Positions 22,137 through 30,185 of a stretch of 46,844 nucleotides of DNA are shown in pieces (position 1 is the stretch's first letter; each line of letters begins with the position of its first letter). A program made the position numbers and the translations under genes. The notes below the pieces were generated by a model. The model saw nothing but the letters and a program-made list of their open reading frames with translations. It did no database searches and was not told the origin of the DNA. This DNA comes from HRBIN23 sp046294495 (GTDB lineage: Bacteria > Chloroflexota > Dehalococcoidia > Lucifugimonadales > HRBIN23): assembly GCA_046294495.1 (NCBI GenBank), contig JBKBKV010000009.1, positions 1 to 46,844 on the forward strand. The letters run 5' to 3'.

Positions 22137-25100
22137 TTACCTGGTTACCAGGCTGGCCCCGCGCCGAATGATAGCCTCGTGAAGGTCGCCCCAGCGCTTG
22201 GCGGGAACAATACCCAACTCAACAGCCACAGTATGCTGGAAATAGCGGATCTGGTGGAGGGCACCCAGCGTGTCCCCTGCCAGGAGGCGGGCCTGCGCCA
22301 GGAGATAATGGGCCTCCTCGTCCAAGGGGTCGGAGGCGAGGGCGCGTTGCAGCACCTCCTGCGCCTGTGAATGCTCCCCACGCTTCAAGTAGTAGCGGGC
22401 GAGGGTGAGCAGGACCTCCTGATACTGCACCTCCAGGCGGGCACGCACCTCCTCACACCATTGGCTGTCAAACCCCTCCATAAATGGTCCACTATAGACG
22501 GAAATAGCCTTCATAAGATAGGATATCTTGCCGTCCTCGCTATCTCTGAACCGCTGCGCGCTCTGGATGTGCCTGTCAAACTCGTGGAGGTCAAACTCCA
22601 CCGGGACCTGCCGGCCTATTTCGTAGGCACCCCCGTGGCTTTCCAGACATTCCGGGTATAAAGCGCGGCGCAGCCGGTAGACCGTTGTCTTGAGGACTTT
22701 GCGCGCCTCCTCAGCGCCCCATTCCGGCCACAGGGCGTCAATGACCTCGTCGCTCGTCGCCCGCCCCTTCTTATATAGCAGGAAATACAGGAGTTCCTTG
22801 GCTTTCTTGCTGCCCCACTCTGAATCCTTTACCTCGTGGTCTCCCAACAGCACTCGGGGCCTGCCCAGGGCAAACACCCTTAGTTTGGGCAAAGCGGTAA
22901 TGACCTCCCAAGCCTGTTGCTTCTGGTCAGGCCACGAGCGGATATGGCTCTTCAGCCGTTCAGCCAGGTCTGCAAAGATGCTACCGCCAATATGCTTTAG
23001 CGCCCCCAGTTGGATCACTTCCACCCACTCCTGGGGATCGGTCAGCAAGAAGCCGTAGTAGCCGAGTTTACCCACCGCCGCAGCCACTTCAGCCAGACAT
23101 TTCTGACATTGTTGCGTGCGCCCGCTCCGTTCGTAGATCAGGCTCTCCAGCAGTTTGGCTTCGGCTATCACCCGCAGGTTTCTGGGACGCTGGAGGAGGC
23201 GCTGCGCCAAGCGCGTGTGCTCCAGGGCCTCCTCGTAGTTGTTACGCCGACACAGGACCTTACCAAGACCCAAATGGAGACGCGCCTGGGCATGCCTATG
23301 TCCCGCTTGCTGGGCCTCTAGAAGGGCTCTACGCAGAAGGTCCTCTGCCTTTGCAGTCTCCCCCAGTAGGCGATAGGTGTTCCCCAGAGCACTGGTCGCC
23401 TCGGCCACCAGGGACGCATCCATCAGGGTCTGGGCCAGTTCCAGCCCTCGGTGGAGAACGGTGAGCGCCTCCCGATACCTGCCCAGCGCCTGCAAAAGAA
23501 TGCCTTCGCTAACGGTGGCAAGAGCAAGAGAGGGCAGAGTTCCTGCCTTGGTGGAGACCTGCACAGCCGTCCTTACCGTATCCAGGGCGATGTCCAACTC
23601 CCCCCGATAGAGGTAGGCCATGCCCAGGTTGTTCAGGGTATAGCACAGGGCACCGTCGTTACCCAGTTTCGTCCACCCTTTCTGCGCCTTCTCCAGGTAA
23701 TGGACCGCCCGCTCCAGGTCGCCCATAGAGCCGTGCAAGGCGCCCAGCCCATCGTAAACTAGAGAGCAGAACTCTAAATCCCCTTCGTTGGCCAGTTCCA
23801 GGGCCATCTCAAAGTGCACCCGTGCCTGTTCTAGGTCTCCCGCTACCGTCAAAGCGCTGGCCAGTTGCCGGTGTGCCTCGGCCAAGGCCGCCGCGCGTGC
23901 GTTGGCCTCTTTTAGTGTGTTCAATGCCTCCCGGGCCATCTCAACGGCCCGGCGAAGGCGCCCCAACCTGCGGTAGGCGTGGCTTTGGACAGCCAGGGTT
24001 TGGCCAAGGGGCTCCAAGGCCCTCTGTTCCCGCCATATCTCAGCGGCTTGATCCAGGTATGTCAGGGCCTTGGAGGCATCGCCAAGCCTGAGGAGCACAT
24101 TACCTCCGAGGAGCAGGAGGTCAGGGTCGCCTTTGAGCGCATCCTGGGGGAACAGCGCCAGCCAGGCATGAAGGGTCTGCCAACGCCCTGTCTTGAAGTA
24201 GGCCCACCCGGCCTCCTTCGTAAGGGCGATAGCCCCATCCGTATCGCCTGCAGCCAGCAGGTGCTCAACTGCCCGATGAGGCTCGCCTGAGGACCGCAGC
24301 ACCTCGGCCGCCCGGCGGTGCAGGGCTACATAATCCCTGGGCGCCTCCTGCTGAAAGCGATGCAGGAGGAACTGGCGAAAGAGGTCGTGGTAGCGAAAGA
24401 CGGGGGGTGCGCCGGCGCGCTCTTCCAGGAAAAGGCCCCTAGCCTGCACCTCCCTAATGTTACGAAGCCCTGAACGCGTCCCCAAAACGCGGTCGCACAA
24501 GTCGGACGTGAACTCGGTGAAAACCGAGGAGCGCAAGACGAAGTGCTGTAGCCTGCGGGGTAGCCGGGAGTATACCTCCTCGCCCAGGTACCTGAACAGG
24601 ATGTCGTCCCCCTGCCAGGGTGCACCGTTGTCCTCCAAAGCCCCGGGGCCGGCCCTCGCCAGCAAGACTAGCCCGGCGGGCCAGCCACCCGTTCGGGCGA
24701 GTGCCAGGTCTACTGCCTTAGGGGATACAGGGCGTTTCCAGAAATTCGCCAAGAGGCTCTCAGCCTCCTCGGTGGAGAAGCGCAGGGTGCTCTCTTGGTG
24801 CCACACGACTTCCCCATGCACATCCAACCGAGGGAGGCAGGGGATAGCGGGACGGGTTCTACCGGCGAGGACAAAGTGAACATTGGCCGGTGCCCGCTCT
24901 ATAAGCAGGCCAACCATCTCTAACAGGTGGGGCTTGCCCTCCAGGTGGTGGACATCGTCTAGTAGGAAGAGGACCTTCGCTGGGGATACCTGTTGCAATA
25001 CAGCAGCGAACAGGCCTACCACGAGGCGCCAGTCCGTGTCATCAGGGACTGAAGGGATGCTGAAGGAGCCTCCCAGGCCGTTCTCCATAGCCACCGCTAG

Positions 25101-25358
25101 GTAGCGCAGGACATCCAGGGGGGCCTGGTCCTCCGGCCCAAAGGTATACCAGCACACCCTGCTCCCCGCCCCTTGTGCCAAGTCCACCAAAAGGGTTGTC
25201 TTGCCGTAGCCAGCGGGTGCCTGGACGATTTGAACCCGCTTCTCAAAGCCATGTATCAAAAGCGCCACCAGGTGGGGACGCTCAATTGCAAAGGAGGGGC
25301 GACGCGGCGCTACACACTTGGACGGGAAGGGCAACTGCGTCACCGGCATGGGCACCAC
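22137..25358 (-). CDS. Large MalT-like STAND ATPase regulator with TPRs and C-terminal SARP-type (winged helix plus BTAD) module
   Basis: A 1073-residue signal-transduction ATPase. Walker A APAGYGKTT at 47-55, Walker B VLFLLDDVHHLEG near 130, then winged-helix/arm regions as in MalT, then some ten TPR-like helical pairs from about 380 to 760 (repeated A..LG..Y...G....A patterns). Instead of a LuxR helix-turn-helix it ends with an OmpR-type winged helix (LRVFALGRPRVLLGDHEV..., about 826-905) and a bacterial transcriptional activator domain (about 920-1073). TPR-type sensors bind proteins, sugars or peptides. Start GTG 25358 or ATG 25349; a promoter at 25373-25401 gives a very short leader. The downstream peptide and HD-GYP-like genes may be its targets. 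Confidence 0.9.
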   Translation of the reverse strand: MVPMPVTQLPFPSKCVAPRRPSFAIERPHLVALLIHGFEKRVQIVQAPAGYGKTTLLVDLAQGAGSRVCWYTFGPEDQAPLDVLRYLAVAMENGLGGSFSIPSVPDDTDWRLVVGLFAAVLQQVSPAKVLFLLDDVHHLEGKPHLLEMVGLLIERAPANVHFVLAGRTRPAIPCLPRLDVHGEVVWHQESTLRFSTEEAESLLANFWKRPVSPKAVDLALARTGGWPAGLVLLARAGPGALEDNGAPWQGDDILFRYLGEEVYSRLPRRLQHFVLRSSVFTEFTSDLCDRVLGTRSGLRNIREVQARGLFLEERAGAPPVFRYHDLFRQFLLHRFQQEAPRDYVALHRRAAEVLRSSGEPHRAVEHLLAAGDTDGAIALTKEAGWAYFKTGRWQTLHAWLALFPQDALKGDPDLLLLGGNVLLRLGDASKALTYLDQAAEIWREQRALEPLGQTLAVQSHAYRRLGRLRRAVEMAREALNTLKEANARAAALAEAHRQLASALTVAGDLEQARVHFEMALELANEGDLEFCSLVYDGLGALHGSMGDLERAVHYLEKAQKGWTKLGNDGALCYTLNNLGMAYLYRGELDIALDTVRTAVQVSTKAGTLPSLALATVSEGILLQALGRYREALTVLHRGLELAQTLMDASLVAEATSALGNTYRLLGETAKAEDLLRRALLEAQQAGHRHAQARLHLGLGKVLCRRNNYEEALEHTRLAQRLLQRPRNLRVIAEAKLLESLIYERSGRTQQCQKCLAEVAAAVGKLGYYGFLLTDPQEWVEVIQLGALKHIGGSIFADLAERLKSHIRSWPDQKQQAWEVITALPKLRVFALGRPRVLLGDHEVKDSEWGSKKAKELLYFLLYKKGRATSDEVIDALWPEWGAEEARKVLKTTVYRLRRALYPECLESHGGAYEIGRQVPVEFDLHEFDRHIQSAQRFRDSEDGKISYLMKAISVYSGPFMEGFDSQWCEEVRARLEVQYQEVLLTLARYYLKRGEHSQAQEVLQRALASDPLDEEAHYLLAQARLLAGDTLGALHQIRYFQHTVAVELGIVPAKRWGDLHEAIIRRGASLVTR

Positions 25359-25372
25359 CTACTACACACCAG

Positions 25373-25401
25373 AGAATAGCACGGGGTGCCAATTCCCGCA
25401 A
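25373..25401 (-). promoter_or_regulatory. Candidate promoter of the MalT/SARP-like regulator
   Basis: On the minus strand TTGCGG (25396-25401), 17 bases, TATTCT (25373-25378). Expected start near 25366, about 8 bases before GTG 25358, so the mRNA would be nearly leaderless. Confidence 0.5.
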
Positions 25402-25451
25402 GACGGCCCAAACGCTCTAGGGGTGTAGGCGCCAGGGGGGTGTTGGTGGCG

Positions 25452-25481
25452 TTGACACTCTCCCCAGCAGATTGCTAAACT
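25452..25481 (+). promoter_or_regulatory. Promoter of the fmdB-like gene
   Basis: TTGACA at 25452-25457, 18-base spacer, TAAACT at 25476-25481. It precedes the GTG start at 25530 and lies back to back with the regulator promoter. Confidence 0.68.
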
Positions 25482-25529
25482 ACATTCTAGGTGTTACGAA
25501 AACCACCTGCTCCGAAGGGAGGAGGAAGG

Positions 25530-25937
25530 GTGCCTATCTACGAGTATATCTGTGAGAACCACTCTTGCTCCCATCGCTTTGAACTGCGCCAGAGTTTTGA
25601 CGCCGAGCCTGTAGCCGCATGCCCCCTTTGCCATAGCCGCGCGCGCCGACGCTTCCATCCCGTGCCTATCTTCTTCAAAGGCAGCGGTTGGTATGTAACG
25701 GACTACGGGCGAAAGAACCCCACCCTCTCCACAAACGAGGGTGGCTCGGGGGCAGATAAGGCAGAATACGCTAGCCCCAAAGGGGAGGAACAGTCNNNNN
25801 NNNNNNNNNNNNNNNNNNNNNNNNNNNNNNNNNNNNNNNNNNNNNNNNNNNNNNNNNNNNNNNNNNNNNNNNNNNNNNNNNNNNNNNNNNNNNNNAGCGC
25901 CAGGGGTTCCGCCTCTTCGCCGTCCTCCAAGCGCTAG
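25530..25937 (+). CDS. FmdB-family zinc-ribbon protein, interrupted by the scaffold gap
   Basis: Starts at GTG 25530 after GGAGGAAGG with PIYEYICENHSCSHRFELRQSF and a CPLCHSRARRRFHPVPIFFKGSGWYVTDYGRK, the FmdB pattern: a small zinc ribbon with two Cys pairs (the first here CENHSC), named after a formamidase regulator but of unknown function. The reading frame enters the 100-N gap at residue 89. After the gap, SARGSASSPSSKR and a stop at 25935-25937 would fit the low-complexity Ser-rich tail usual in this family, but only if the gap length is in frame. Confidence 0.75.
   Translation: MPIYEYICENHSCSHRFELRQSFDAEPVAACPLCHSRARRRFHPVPIFFKGSGWYVTDYGRKNPTLSTNEGGSGADKAEYASPKGEEQXXXXXXXXXXXXXXXXXXXXXXXXXXXXXXXXXXSARGSASSPSSKR
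25796..25895. other. Assembly gap (100 N)
   Basis: Exactly 100 Ns, the usual placeholder for a gap of unknown size. It falls in the presumed low-complexity tail of the fmdB-like gene, so a repeat may have broken the assembly. Confidence 1.
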
Positions 25938-25946
25938 CATCCAGCA

Positions 25947-26408
25947 GTGCGTGCCCTTGTGCAGCGTGTCCTCCGGGCGTCGGTCTCCATCGGTGGGGAG
26001 ACGGTGGGGGATATAGGGAAAGGGCTGGTGGTGTTCCTGGGGGTAGGCCGGGGCGACACCCTAGAAGATGCCCGCTACCTGGTAGAGAAGGTGCTCAACC
26101 TGCGCATCTTCCCCGATGAGGAGGGGCGCTTCAACCACTCGGTGCAGGAGGTTGGGGGTGGCCTCCTGGTGGTCAGTCAGTTCACCCTCTACGCCGAGAC
26201 CCGCAAAGGGCGACGCCCCAGTTTCACCCAGGCCGCCTCGCCCCAGGAAGCCCAACCTTTGTATGAACAGGTGGTGGCCCTCTTCGGCCAGGCTGGCCTG
26301 CCGGTGGCGACGGGGCGCTTTCAGGAGCACATGCTGGTGGAAGTGCTCAACGATGGGCCAGTGAGCATCCTAATAGACAGCGCCGACCGCCTCAAGCCCC
26401 GGGGCTAG
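25947..26408 (+). CDS. dtd: D-aminoacyl-tRNA deacylase
   Basis: Removes D-amino acids (and Gly from tRNA-Ala) misattached to tRNA. The 153-residue protein has the start MRALVQRVLRASVSI, the active-site SQFTLYAETRKGRRPSF near 79-95 and the cis-Gly-Pro motif in NDGPVSILIDS near 135-145. Start is GTG 25947, 9 bases after the stop of the preceding frame. Its last four bases overlap the end of the convergent nickel/cobalt permease gene. Confidence 0.96.
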   Translation: MRALVQRVLRASVSIGGETVGDIGKGLVVFLGVGRGDTLEDARYLVEKVLNLRIFPDEEGRFNHSVQEVGGGLLVVSQFTLYAETRKGRRPSFTQAASPQEAQPLYEQVVALFGQAGLPVATGRFQEHMLVEVLNDGPVSILIDSADRLKPRG

Positions 26409-27163
26409 GCCAGGAGGTGGGGGAGCACCGTCCCCTTCCCCGCTAGGAACAGGATGCCCAGGGCCAGGCTAAAGGTGCCAGCCACCACGCCCAGGGCGAT
26501 ATAGGCCGTGCGACGGGTTTGGGCACCCAAGAAGCCCATGCTACTGGCGATAGTGATAAGGGTGTTGGAAGCCACCAGCCCTATGGTAAAGGCCAATAAC
26601 AGCACACTACCGTCTGCGGGGGAGCGCACCCCTGCCACCGAGGCGAGTAGTAGGGCCTGGCTCCCAGTTTCGGCCCCCAAGCCGTGGAGCATCCCGATGT
26701 TCCACGAGGCCAGTGGGCCTGGGGCGTCGGCGGGCTGTCCGCCGCCGACGGGGACTACGGAGGGCTGGCCCCTCAGACGCCCTACAACCTGGCGGTAAAC
26801 GCCCCGAAGGGCTGCGAAGATAAGCATCCAGCGGCTGCGCAGGCGGAAATGGGCAGGGTCGCGGAGGAGCGACCAGAAGACCCACACCCCCAGCACCACC
26901 AGGGTAGCCCCTACCACCCGCTCCAAATAGGCGTCTATCCACTCGGGGAGAAGCACCCCTATCCAGAGGGCCAGCAAGCCCAACACTACCACCACGAAGG
27001 CGTGCCCCAGGGCGTAGACGGTGCCCATCAGGAAGCCACGCAGGCGGGTAGGCTGGGCACTGGTTATGTCGGCGATGGCGGCGATATGGTCCCAGTCAAT
27101 TCCGTGGCGCAAGCCCAGGACAAGGACACCCAAGGCCAACAGCAACAGGCTCTTTTCGCTCAT
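26405..27163 (-). CDS. Nickel/cobalt transporter family permease
   Basis: A 252-residue membrane protein with six or more hydrophobic helices. The NiCoT signature HX4DH appears as RHGIDWDHIAAI, with H20, D25 and H26 in the first helix, required for Ni or Co uptake in NixA/HoxN. A second region, NIGMLHGLGAETGSQ, supplies a further conserved His. Length is closer to the shorter UreH/NicO-like relatives. The ATG overlaps the Fur-family stop (ATGA), so the two form one operon under a Nur-like operator; nickel is therefore favoured over cobalt (inference). Confidence 0.87.
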   Translation of the reverse strand: MSEKSLLLLALGVLVLGLRHGIDWDHIAAIADITSAQPTRLRGFLMGTVYALGHAFVVVVLGLLALWIGVLLPEWIDAYLERVVGATLVVLGVWVFWSLLRDPAHFRLRSRWMLIFAALRGVYRQVVGRLRGQPSVVPVGGGQPADAPGPLASWNIGMLHGLGAETGSQALLLASVAGVRSPADGSVLLLAFTIGLVASNTLITIASSMGFLGAQTRRTAYIALGVVAGTFSLALGILFLAGKGTVLPHLLA

Positions 27164-27627
27164 AGGCTCCCTCCCGTCGGTTGTGGATCAGGTGCGGGTC
27201 TGCCCCTGGACAGGCACTCCCGGCAGAGGCCCTGGAGGGTGAAGTGGGCCCAATCGGCCTGGAAGCCGTATTCCTGCCATACCTCTTCCCGCAGGGCGGC
27301 CAGGAAACGGGTGGACATGTCCCAGGTGCGCCCGCAGGAACGACAGGTCATATGGTGGTGGCGCCGACTGCCCTCCACCAGTTCATAGCGCGCCCCCTCT
27401 GGCGTCGCAATTTCCGTAACCAAGCCCAACTCCTTAAGGAGGTTCAGGGTGCGGTAGACAGTGGCGATGTCCAGGTAGGGGTAGGCCTTCTGAACACGCT
27501 CCAGCACCTCCTCCGCACCCATATGGCCCCCCTTCTCGGCGATAGCCTCCAGCACCATAAGGCGCTGGGGGGTCAGGCGACACCCTTTTTCCTTTAGGGT
27601 CTCCAGGGCTATCTTGTGTCCACTCAT
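27160..27627 (-). CDS. Fur-family metalloregulator, likely nickel-responsive (Nur-like)
   Basis: A 155-residue Fur/Zur/Nur/PerR protein: DNA-binding helix RLTPQRLMVLEAIAEKGGHMGAEEV and YLDIATVYRTLNLLKELGLV, then the hinge with RRHHHMTCRSCGRTWDM and a second pair CREC, which together bind structural zinc. The His-rich RHHH stretch fits a regulatory metal site. It is coupled to a Ni/Co permease and preceded by TTGCAA repeats like the Nur box, so it most likely represses nickel uptake when Ni is sufficient. Zur or Fur identity cannot be excluded from the protein alone. The ribosome-binding site is weak (GACGGGT). Confidence 0.9.
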   Translation of the reverse strand: MSGHKIALETLKEKGCRLTPQRLMVLEAIAEKGGHMGAEEVLERVQKAYPYLDIATVYRTLNLLKELGLVTEIATPEGARYELVEGSRRHHHMTCRSCGRTWDMSTRFLAALREEVWQEYGFQADWAHFTLQGLCRECLSRGRPAPDPQPTGGSL

Positions 27628-27637
27628 ACCCGTCTTG

Positions 27638-27659
27638 TTGCAACGATTTGCAATTGCAA
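27638..27659. promoter_or_regulatory. Nur-box-like operator, three TTGCAA repeats
   Basis: TTGCAA occurs at 27638-27643, 27648-27653 and 27654-27659; the last two form the palindrome TTGCAATTGCAA. The published Streptomyces Nur box is described as TTGCAA half-sites separated by about five bases; here the spacing is four and zero. It starts at the -10 of the regulator promoter and covers the transcription start, as expected for a repressor site. Confidence 0.7.
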
Positions 27660-27686
27660 GTTACTGAAAATGAAGTGGTTTGTCAA
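27658..27686 (-). promoter_or_regulatory. Promoter of the Fur-family/permease operon
   Basis: On the minus strand TTGACA (27681-27686), 17-base spacer, TAACTT (27658-27663). The -10 abuts the TTGCAA operator. Confidence 0.65.
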
Positions 27687-27789
27687 GTGGGATCAAGGGG
27701 AAAGCCTGTGGAGTGCGCAGGGCAACTTCAGGGGCCTAGCCTTCCTATGCTACAATGGAGCCACAATCCGCGAGAGTAGGGGGTGCACC

Positions 27790-28803
27790 GTGCCTGTCCG
27801 CGTAGGCATCAACGGCTTCGGCCGCATCGGGCGCCAGGTGCTCAAGGCCATTCTGGAGCGCCACCCCAAAGCCCTGGAGGTGGTGGCTGTCAACGACCTT
27901 ACAGATGCCGCTACCAACGCCCACCTCCTGAAATACGACAGCAACTACGGCCGTTTCCCTGGCACGGTAGAAGCCACCGAGGACGCCCTTCTCGTCAACG
28001 GCTCCCGAATCCAGGTCTTCGCCGAGCGAGAGCCGGGGAACATCCCCTGGCCCTCTCTGGGGGTAGAGTTAGTGGTAGAGTCCACCGGACGCTTTACCGA
28101 TGCAGGTAAGGCCCGTGCCCACCTGCGGGGCACTGTCAAGAAGGTGGTGATATCCGCGCCCGCTCGGGGCGAAGACCTTACGGTTGTTCTGGGCGTCAAC
28201 GACCATCGCTACGACCCCGCCCGGCACCACATTATCTCCAACGCTTCCTGCACCACCAACTGCGTGGCCCCCATGGCCAAGGTCCTCCACGAGGCCTTCG
28301 GTATCCAGAAGGCCCTAATGACCACCGTCCACGCCTACACCAATGACCAGCGCATCCTGGACATGTTCCACGATGACCTGCGCCGTGCCCGCTCGGCGGC
28401 CACCAACATCGTCCCCACCACCACAGGAGCGGCCAGGGCTGTGGGAGTGGTCATCCCCGAACTACAAGGGAAAATTCACGGCCTGGCCTTCCGTGTGCCA
28501 GTGAGCACCGTTTCCATCACCGACCTGGTGGCGGTAGTGGATCGTCCCGCCAAAACCGAGGAGATCAACGCCACCTTCAAAGAGGCCGCCGAAGGCCCGT
28601 TGAAAGACATTCTGGAATACTGCACCGAGCCTCTGGTGAGTAGCGACTTCAAGGGTAACCCCGCCTCGTGCATCTTTGACAGCCTGAGCACCATGGTCAT
28701 GGGGGGCAACCTGGTGAAGGTGCTAGGCTGGTATGACAACGAGTGGGGTTACGCCTGCCGCACCGCCGACCTGTGCGCTCTGCTGGCCCAGCGAGGTTTG
28801 TAA
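27790..28803 (+). CDS. gap: Glyceraldehyde-3-phosphate dehydrogenase, type I
   Basis: Central glycolysis/gluconeogenesis enzyme. The 337-residue protein has the NAD-binding start VGINGFGRIGRQVL, Asp36 in VAVNDLTD favouring NAD over NADP, the active-site Cys154 in SNASCTTNC, the paired His in TTVHAYTNDQ near 181 and C-terminal GWYDNEWGYA. I chose GTG 27790 because the homologous start MPVRVGINGFG begins there and GTAGGGGG lies upstream; the longer frame to 27616 is spurious. A TACAAT at 27751-27756 may be its -10. pgk and tpi are not adjacent. Confidence 0.97.
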   Translation: MPVRVGINGFGRIGRQVLKAILERHPKALEVVAVNDLTDAATNAHLLKYDSNYGRFPGTVEATEDALLVNGSRIQVFAEREPGNIPWPSLGVELVVESTGRFTDAGKARAHLRGTVKKVVISAPARGEDLTVVLGVNDHRYDPARHHIISNASCTTNCVAPMAKVLHEAFGIQKALMTTVHAYTNDQRILDMFHDDLRRARSAATNIVPTTTGAARAVGVVIPELQGKIHGLAFRVPVSTVSITDLVAVVDRPAKTEEINATFKEAAEGPLKDILEYCTEPLVSSDFKGNPASCIFDSLSTMVMGGNLVKVLGWYDNEWGYACRTADLCALLAQRGL

Positions 28804-28836
28804 CAGGGCCCACTGCCAGTGGAAAGGAGGTGCACC

Positions 28837-29613
28837 ATGCCCCCAGCAGTCCTTTATGAGCAAGATGGTCCCATCGTAACCATTACCCTGAACCGCCCCG
28901 AGGCCCTCAACGCCATCAATCGGCAGCTGCGCCAGGAACTGGCCGATGCCATACGCCGTTATGACCAGGACGATGCGGCGCGTGTGGCCATCATCACCGG
29001 GGCCGGGCGCGCCTTCTGCGCCGGGCGCGACCTGAAGGAACGGGCGGCTGATAATGCCGCTGGGGTCCAGGCCCGCGCCACGGATAGCATGGGCACCGAT
29101 GGCCTCTCCATGTTCCCCCGCACCTGGAAGCCCCTTATCGCCGCCATTAACGGCTACGCCCTGGCCGGGGGATGGGCCATCGCCCAAATGTGCGACTTGC
29201 GCATCGCCGCCGAGGATGCCCAGTTGGGCATCACCGAGGCCAAGTGGAGCCTTTTGCCCCCCTTCGCCGCCACCCTGCCCAAACTGATCCCCATGGCCGC
29301 CGTGCTGGAGTTGGTCTTCACCGGCGAGCCTATTAGCGCCAGGCGTGCGTATGAAATCGGGTTCGTGAATAAGGTAGTGCCCAAAGAGCGCCTGATGGAG
29401 GAGGCACGCACCCTGGCCCAGAAGATAATAGACAACGCCCCTCTCTCCATCCGCTACTTCAAAGAGGTGGCCTACCGGGCGCTGGACACCAACGAGACCT
29501 CCATCGCTGCCCTCTTGCGCCACCTGTATGACCAGTTGCTGCAAACGGAGGACTCCAAAGAAGGCCCCCGAGCCTTTGCGGAGAAGCGCAAGCCCCAGTG
29601 GAAGGGGCGCTAG
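28837..29613 (+). CDS. Enoyl-CoA hydratase (crotonase family)
   Basis: A 258-residue crotonase. Oxyanion-hole segments are FCAGRDLKE and NGYALAGGWAIAQ. The catalytic glutamates of rat hydratase have candidates in GITEAKWSLLPP and VLELVFTGE, so hydratase activity is plausible, unlike for the copy at 19381-20166. AAAGGAGGTGCACC precedes ATG 28837. It follows gap by 33 bases and may be co-transcribed. The acyl substrate is unknown. Confidence 0.9.
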   Translation: MPPAVLYEQDGPIVTITLNRPEALNAINRQLRQELADAIRRYDQDDAARVAIITGAGRAFCAGRDLKERAADNAAGVQARATDSMGTDGLSMFPRTWKPLIAAINGYALAGGWAIAQMCDLRIAAEDAQLGITEAKWSLLPPFAATLPKLIPMAAVLELVFTGEPISARRAYEIGFVNKVVPKERLMEEARTLAQKIIDNAPLSIRYFKEVAYRALDTNETSIAALLRHLYDQLLQTEDSKEGPRAFAEKRKPQWKGR

Positions 29614-29627
29614 GGGGAGCAGGCTGG

Positions 29628-30080
29628 GTGAACTTCCAGGGTTACGACATTCTGCGGAGTGAGTATCCCCACTATTACAGCGACATCGTGGATGTTATTG
29701 GGAGTTTCCAAGGCCCGCTCGGCCGCGGGGTGCCCCCTCCGCCTGCAAAGGCTATGCAAGATTTGTTTGTAGCCAAAGGATGGGGGAAAGAAGCCCCCGT
29801 AGCCTCAGGCAAGGCCCTAAAGTTTGACTTGAGGAAAGGCCCGATAGCTGTGGAGATTCAGCTCGCCAATCCCGCTGACTGCTACAACGACCTCCTCAAG
29901 TTCTTGCTGGCCTACAACTTGGAGGTCATCGAAGTAGGTGTGGAAGTAGTATAGGCCGATGGCATCAGGTTGGTGGGGAGAAACCTGCCCCGTTTGAGTG
30001 TTGTGCGGACAGCCCTGGAGACTTACAGGCGTATCTTAGCCTGCCCAATTTGGGTCATCGGCATCGGAGCGGAGCGGTAA
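29628..30080 (+). pseudogene. BglII-like restriction endonuclease with an in-frame stop
   Basis: From GTG 29628, 108 residues are read to a TAG at 29952-29954; the same frame then continues for 41 residues (starting ADGIRLVGRNLPRLSVV, ending CPIWVIGIGAER) to TAA 30078-30080. The join reads like one domain: a core beta-strand VEVV followed by a helix and a final hydrophobic strand. In the first part, KFDLRKGPIAVEIQ gives Asp67, Glu76, Gln78, the same spacing (9 and 11) as BglII active-site Asp84, Glu93 and Gln95. A truncated nuclease, a decayed gene, or a sequencing error at the TAG are possible. No intact methylase is adjacent. It follows the crotonase by 14 bases. Confidence 0.7.
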
Positions 30081-30126
30081 AATAAGTCCGGGCGGTAGCA
30101 CTAGCGTCTGTTTGCTACCACAAAGA

Positions 30127-30180
30127 GGGGTGCCATTTGGAGCACCCCCCCACTGTATAGGCGGTGGCCTATAGCCACCG
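30127..30180 (+). promoter_or_regulatory. Structured mfd leader with mutually exclusive hairpins
   Basis: Hairpin 1: GGGGTGC (30127-30133) with GCACCCC (30142-30148). Hairpin A: TATAGGC (30156-30162) with GCCTATA (30167-30173), four-base loop. Hairpin B: CGGTGGC (30162-30168) with GCCACCG (30174-30180), ending five bases before the mfd ATG. A and B share 30162-30173, so only one can form; B would cover the ribosome-binding region. No T-tract follows, so translation rather than termination would be affected. Confidence 0.55.
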
Positions 30181-30185
30181 GTGCG

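Noticed and set aside
25366..25400. Sigma-54-like TGGCAC element upstream of the large regulator
   Set aside because: GG and GC are 10 bases apart instead of 12; a sigma-70-like pair fits better.
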